From an uncultured Vibrio sp. (lineage in GTDB: Bacteria > Pseudomonadota > Gammaproteobacteria > Enterobacterales > Vibrionaceae): a DNA stretch of 64,000 bases. Within the stretch, counting starts at the first letter, position 1. Each line of letters begins with the position of its first letter. The notes under the pieces were generated by a model. The model searched no databases and was not told the DNA's origin. It saw nothing but the letters and a program-made list of their open reading frames with translations. Below, one piece after another: positions 61,123 through 64,000 of this stretch. The stretch is from the NCBI GenBank assembly GCA_947504195.1, contig CANNGN010000007.1, positions 1-64,000 on the forward strand. The letters run 5' to 3'. The translations under genes were made by a program, and so were the position numbers.

Positions 61123-62583
61123 ATGTCTAAAAAAAGTAAGACTTTTTATAGAGATATGCGCCGTAAGGCAAAAGAGTTTGAGAGTCGAGAAGAGTTTCTC
61201 AATCATGACCTGAAAATTATGAACTTTCGCCGTTGGGGAGTACACCTTCCTTCACGCGATTACAGTATTGAAATAGAAGACTGGGTACCAGCACTTGCTG
61301 CAACAATCGGTAAAGTGGTTATGGTAACGGCAATGGTCGCAGTATTTGCCGCTCAATTTGGTTTATCGCCGGAATTCGTTGCTGAAAACGTACGTTACGA
61401 GCTACTCATTGCGGGTGTGCTCTTTGTTATTTTATTCTCTGCCATTTTAAACCCTAACGCTAACCTCGCGGGAACGCATGGGCCAATGATTCCACTAATT
61501 CCGTTGATTGCGGCTGCTGGTGGGCACCCATTGGCTCTCGGGGTTATGGTGTGTCTATTTGGTTTGATTCTGGCGTGGACCAAAGGTGGTTCGAAGCTCA
61601 TGACACTAACGGGTGTTGGGGTGAGAGGCGGCCTATTGATTTACTTAGGCGCTGTCGGGTTAATTAGCCAAATTAATAAAACAGAAGCTTGGGCTTCGAG
61701 CAGTGATCAAGGTTATATTTCATTCGCTGTAATCGGAGTTACAGTGTTGATTTATGCGTATCTAGCAAAGGTTAATAAGCGTTGGTTAGCAATTCCACTG
61801 TGTTCATTAATTGCCGGAATTGTTGCGTATGTTATGGGCGCTGAATTTGCCTTTACCACAGAGCCTGGTCTACCACACTTCAGTCCATTTTATTGGTGGG
61901 GTGAAGATACAGGTTGGCAGTTAGGCTGGCCTAATCTAGAGCACTTCATTGCTGTGACACCATTCGCGATACTTGCTGTTGCTATGTGGTCTCCAGATTA
62001 TCTTGGTCACCGAGTGTTCCAAGAGCTTAACTACCCGAAAGATGCTAAAGGTGTATTGATGGACGTAGACGATACCATGATGGTTGCATCGGTTCGTCAA
62101 GGTGTTGGTACACTGTTAGGTGGTGGTAACTTAGCGTCATCTTGGGGGACTTATATGATCCCAGCTGCGATTGCTAAACGTCCAATTCCAGGTGGGGCAA
62201 TCCTGACGGGTATTATGTGTATTCTTGCTTCGGTGATTGGTTACCCAATGGATTTAGCAATGTGGGAACCTGTTCTTCGTGTAGCTCTAATTGTTGGTGT
62301 TTTCTTGCCGTTATTGGAAGCAGGCATGCAGATGATTCATAAACACAAAGACTCGCTAAGTGCCGGTATTTGTATCTTTGCGTGTGCTTTTGTGAACCCT
62401 GTGTTTGGTTGGGCAACGACTATGCTGCTTGATAATATGGGGCTGATTGGTGATCACGAGCGAGCAAAAACGCTGTCGGCGAAAGATAAGTATTTAATCC
62501 CTGGCTTAGCTTTTGTGATTTGTGTTGGTTCACTTGCCATTGTTGGACAGTTACCTGGCATCCCAGCACTAATAGGAAATTAA
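61123..62583 (+). CDS. DUF3360 family membrane transporter
   Basis: 486 aa. A charged cytoplasmic N-terminus (about 55 residues, SKKSKTFYRDMRRKAKEFES) is followed by about 11-12 hydrophobic segments. The stretch NPNANLAGTHGPMIPLIPLI is reminiscent of the substrate region of SLC23/SLC26 (nucleobase/sulfate) carriers. DUF3360 proteins are common in vibrios and related marine bacteria, with no substrate known to me. It is divergent from the Cache-sensor gene, which may sense or control what it transports. That is inference from context. Confidence 0.82.
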   Translation: MSKKSKTFYRDMRRKAKEFESREEFLNHDLKIMNFRRWGVHLPSRDYSIEIEDWVPALAATIGKVVMVTAMVAVFAAQFGLSPEFVAENVRYELLIAGVLFVILFSAILNPNANLAGTHGPMIPLIPLIAAAGGHPLALGVMVCLFGLILAWTKGGSKLMTLTGVGVRGGLLIYLGAVGLISQINKTEAWASSSDQGYISFAVIGVTVLIYAYLAKVNKRWLAIPLCSLIAGIVAYVMGAEFAFTTEPGLPHFSPFYWWGEDTGWQLGWPNLEHFIAVTPFAILAVAMWSPDYLGHRVFQELNYPKDAKGVLMDVDDTMMVASVRQGVGTLLGGGNLASSWGTYMIPAAIAKRPIPGGAILTGIMCILASVIGYPMDLAMWEPVLRVALIVGVFLPLLEAGMQMIHKHKDSLSAGICIFACAFVNPVFGWATTMLLDNMGLIGDHERAKTLSAKDKYLIPGLAFVICVGSLAIVGQLPGIPALIGN

Positions 62584-62604
62584 GTGCGGTGAATTTGTAA
62601 ATAA

Positions 62605-62633
62605 AAGGGCGCCAAGATCGTATTGGTGCCCTT
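62605..62633 (+). terminator. Terminator after the DUF3360 gene
   Basis: Stem AAGGGCGCCAA / TTGGTGCCCTT (one G-T pair) with a 7-nt loop, followed by GTTAATTT; 21 nt after the stop. Confidence 0.75.
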
Positions 62634-63146
62634 GTTAATTTAAGGGCTAAATAGTCGAGTATCTCTTAAATGTTATAGCCTTAACTTGCTTTAGTTATCC
62701 ACTCTTCTCTAATCCATAAACAAAAACTGATTTCTTACAAATGCTTTGTTTCGAATACTTTGGCCATTTGCCCAAAGGTACTTTTGATCGACATAGCGGT
62801 TGATCACCATTCACTTATTCTCACCTAGATGTGCAATCTGTTTCTATAAACCCTTTATCTATCAATATATTATTTTTGCTTCGATGCAAGGTGGTAAATT
62901 CCGCTGCGGACTCTGCTATGTAATAAATATCAACGTATAAGCCACTCGGCTATATTGAGTCATTGCATAATATGAAACCGAATGGTTAAAAAATACTATT
63001 TGAGCAAAAATAACGCTAGCGCACATAACATATTGTCTTTATAATCCCGCCCGATTTTCAAATATACTTTAGTTTATTAAAAATTTTTTGCTTTCTGATG
63101 ATGAGAGCATTCACTTAGGCTCTTTAACTTTTATAGGTAATTTACG
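62634..63146 (+). promoter_or_regulatory. About 510-bp leader/promoter region of the acetate transporter gene
   Basis: No gene is seen. A consensus -10 TATAAT lies at 63040-63045, with a poor -35 (TAGCGC) at 17-bp spacing, suggesting an activator-dependent promoter about 100 nt before the start. CTTTGG / CCAAAG near 62759-62778 is a small hairpin. The length suggests regulatory sites or a small RNA that I cannot identify. Confidence 0.4.
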
Positions 63147-63743
63147 ATGTCGACTAATCTAGCCAATCCAGCTCCACTAGGTCTTTTGGGTTTCGGTATG
63201 ACCACCGTTCTGCTTAACATCCACAATGCAGGCTTTTTTCCAATTGATTCTATGATCTTAGCTATGGGTATTTTCTATGGTGGCTTAGGACAAATTTTAG
63301 TTGGCATGATGTGTTTCAAACGTGGTGATACATTTGGTACCACGGCGTTTACATCTTACGGCCTATTTTGGTTAACGCTTGTTGGTTTAATCGTAATGCC
63401 TAAAATGGGTTTAGCAGCGCCAAGTTCTGCTAGCTTTATGGGATGCTACTTAGCACTATGGGGCATTTTTACAGGTTTCCTATTTATTGGTTCACTTCGT
63501 TACGCATTTGCAAAACAAGTTGTATTTGGTTCGCTAACTGTTCTTTTTGCTTTACTTGCTATTCGCGATTTCACCGGTAACGAAGAGATTGGTGTTATTG
63601 CTGGTTTTGAAGGTATTTTCTGTGGTTTGAGCGCAATGTATTTTGGTTTGGCTCAAGTACTTAACGCTGAGTACGGTCGTACTATTCTTCCGATTGGCGA
63701 AAAGAAAAAATTAGCTAAAGAAGTAGAAGCTGTTATTGCGTAA
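63147..63743 (+). CDS. Acetate uptake transporter family protein (SatP/YaaH type)
   Basis: 198 aa with six hydrophobic segments. The family signature [14 protein letters not shown] opens the protein, and [22 protein letters not shown] is the second conserved region. AceTr/GPR1-FUN34-YaaH proteins move acetate or succinate with protons. Uptake of acetate would feed the aceB/aceA shunt elsewhere in the window. Followed by a strong bidirectional terminator. Confidence 0.92.
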   Translation: MSTNLANPAPLGLLGFGMTTVLLNIHNAGFFPIDSMILAMGIFYGGLGQILVGMMCFKRGDTFGTTAFTSYGLFWLTLVGLIVMPKMGLAAPSSASFMGCYLALWGIFTGFLFIGSLRYAFAKQVVFGSLTVLFALLAIRDFTGNEEIGVIAGFEGIFCGLSAMYFGLAQVLNAEYGRTILPIGEKKKLAKEVEAVIA

Positions 63744-63804
63744 TCCCCCTAATTCTTAGACCTTGCGTTAATTCTGAATAGAAAGGCTAGGGCGGGTAAA
63801 AACT

Positions 63805-63836
63805 AAAAAGGTTAGCGAATTCGCTAACCTTTTTTG
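63805..63836. terminator. Bidirectional terminator at the end of the transporter gene
   Basis: Nearly perfect palindrome AAAAAGGTTAGCG / CGCTAACCTTTTTT centred on AATT. It serves the transporter gene and the convergent gene at the window end. Confidence 0.9.
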
Positions 63837-63851
63837 ATCGTGTGACCTTAG

Positions 63852-63998
63852 TTAATAGTAAAGATGTTTTTTATTTTTCTTACTCGCTTTGGATTTTTTA
63901 AGTCGCTCTTCCCAGTAAGTTGCACCTTTAATACCTAATTTTTGAGGATCAAAGGTGTACTCTTCAACCCCTCGGTTTTTCTGATCTTCATAATCCTT
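63852..63998 (-). CDS. C-terminal 48 residues of an unidentified protein (cut by window end)
   Basis: The minus-strand frame from the window edge to TAA at 63852-63854 reads as a lysine-rich tail: DYEDQKNRGVEEYTFDPQKL, then GIKGATYWEERLKKSKASKK, ending KNKKHLYY. Composition and the following terminator indicate a real gene end. The fragment is too short for me to identify the family. Confidence 0.6.
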   Translation of the reverse strand, partial: KDYEDQKNRGVEEYTFDPQKLGIKGATYWEERLKKSKASKKNKKHLYY

Positions 63999-64000
63999 CA

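Overview
The window is a stretch of Vibrionaceae (most likely Vibrio) main chromosome. The evidence is gene order: rdgC, phoB-phoR-pstS, ppk-ppx (opposite strand), long-form pstC-pstA-pstB-phoU, a peroxiredoxin divergent from an OxyR2-type oxyR, aceB, aceA, queA-tgt-yajC-secD-secF, suhB, trmJ, iscRSUA-hscBA-fdx-iscX, pepB, ndk, rlmN, rodZ, ispG, hisS, yfgM, bamB, der, yfgJ, xseA, guaB, guaA. From memory this is the order of the corresponding segment of Vibrio cholerae chromosome I. Nearly all of it is conserved housekeeping sequence, with no CRISPR array, transposase, integrase or prophage.

Layout. 1-267: the 3' end of what is probably an rRNA operon (truncated tRNA-Asp, tRNA-Trp, terminator). 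296-4910: a less conserved stretch with two small exported proteins of unknown function, a DUF805 membrane protein, a membrane-anchored AraC-type regulator, a Tat-exported dienelactone hydrolase and an NfsA nitroreductase. 4959-7694: ferredoxin YfhL, tRNA hydroxylase TrhP and RdgC. 7818-20158: the phosphate block, with sensing (PhoBR), uptake (PstSCAB, PhoU) and polyphosphate metabolism (Ppk/Ppx), and two candidate Pho boxes. 20249-21963: Prx2/OxyR2 peroxide defence. 22521-25900: the glyoxylate shunt. 26002-27770: a small protein with ADP-ribosyltransferase-like motifs, a CBS-pair protein and a membrane-anchored XRE regulator. 28147-35503: queuosine synthesis, Sec translocase accessory subunits, SuhB and TrmJ. 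35525-41244: the complete isc iron-sulfur operon behind two abutting IscR type-1 sites. 41417-52391: PepB, Ndk, RlmN, cell-shape, isoprenoid and translation genes, and the BamB/Der region. 52394-57086: XseA and GMP synthesis. 57275-64000: a variable segment after guaA, with an orphan membrane protein, several inverted repeats, a Cache-PAS-nucleotidyltransferase fusion, a DUF3360 transporter, an acetate-family transporter and the tail of an unidentified gene.

The most interesting signals are mostly in DNA between genes or in unusual domain combinations: five GACAT-like units at exact 11-bp spacing in front of the XRE-2TM gene; mutually exclusive hairpins inside a long-range stem before yfgJ; an 11-bp hairpin between iscU and iscA; a PurR-like palindrome between guaB and guaA and a 14-nt repeat at guaB; large periplasmic inserts in both PstC and PstA; the ART-like protein after aceA; the cluster of inverted repeats after guaA; and the sensor-nucleotidyltransferase fusion. 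No clearly new multi-gene system (defence island, biosynthetic cluster, secretion system) is visible.
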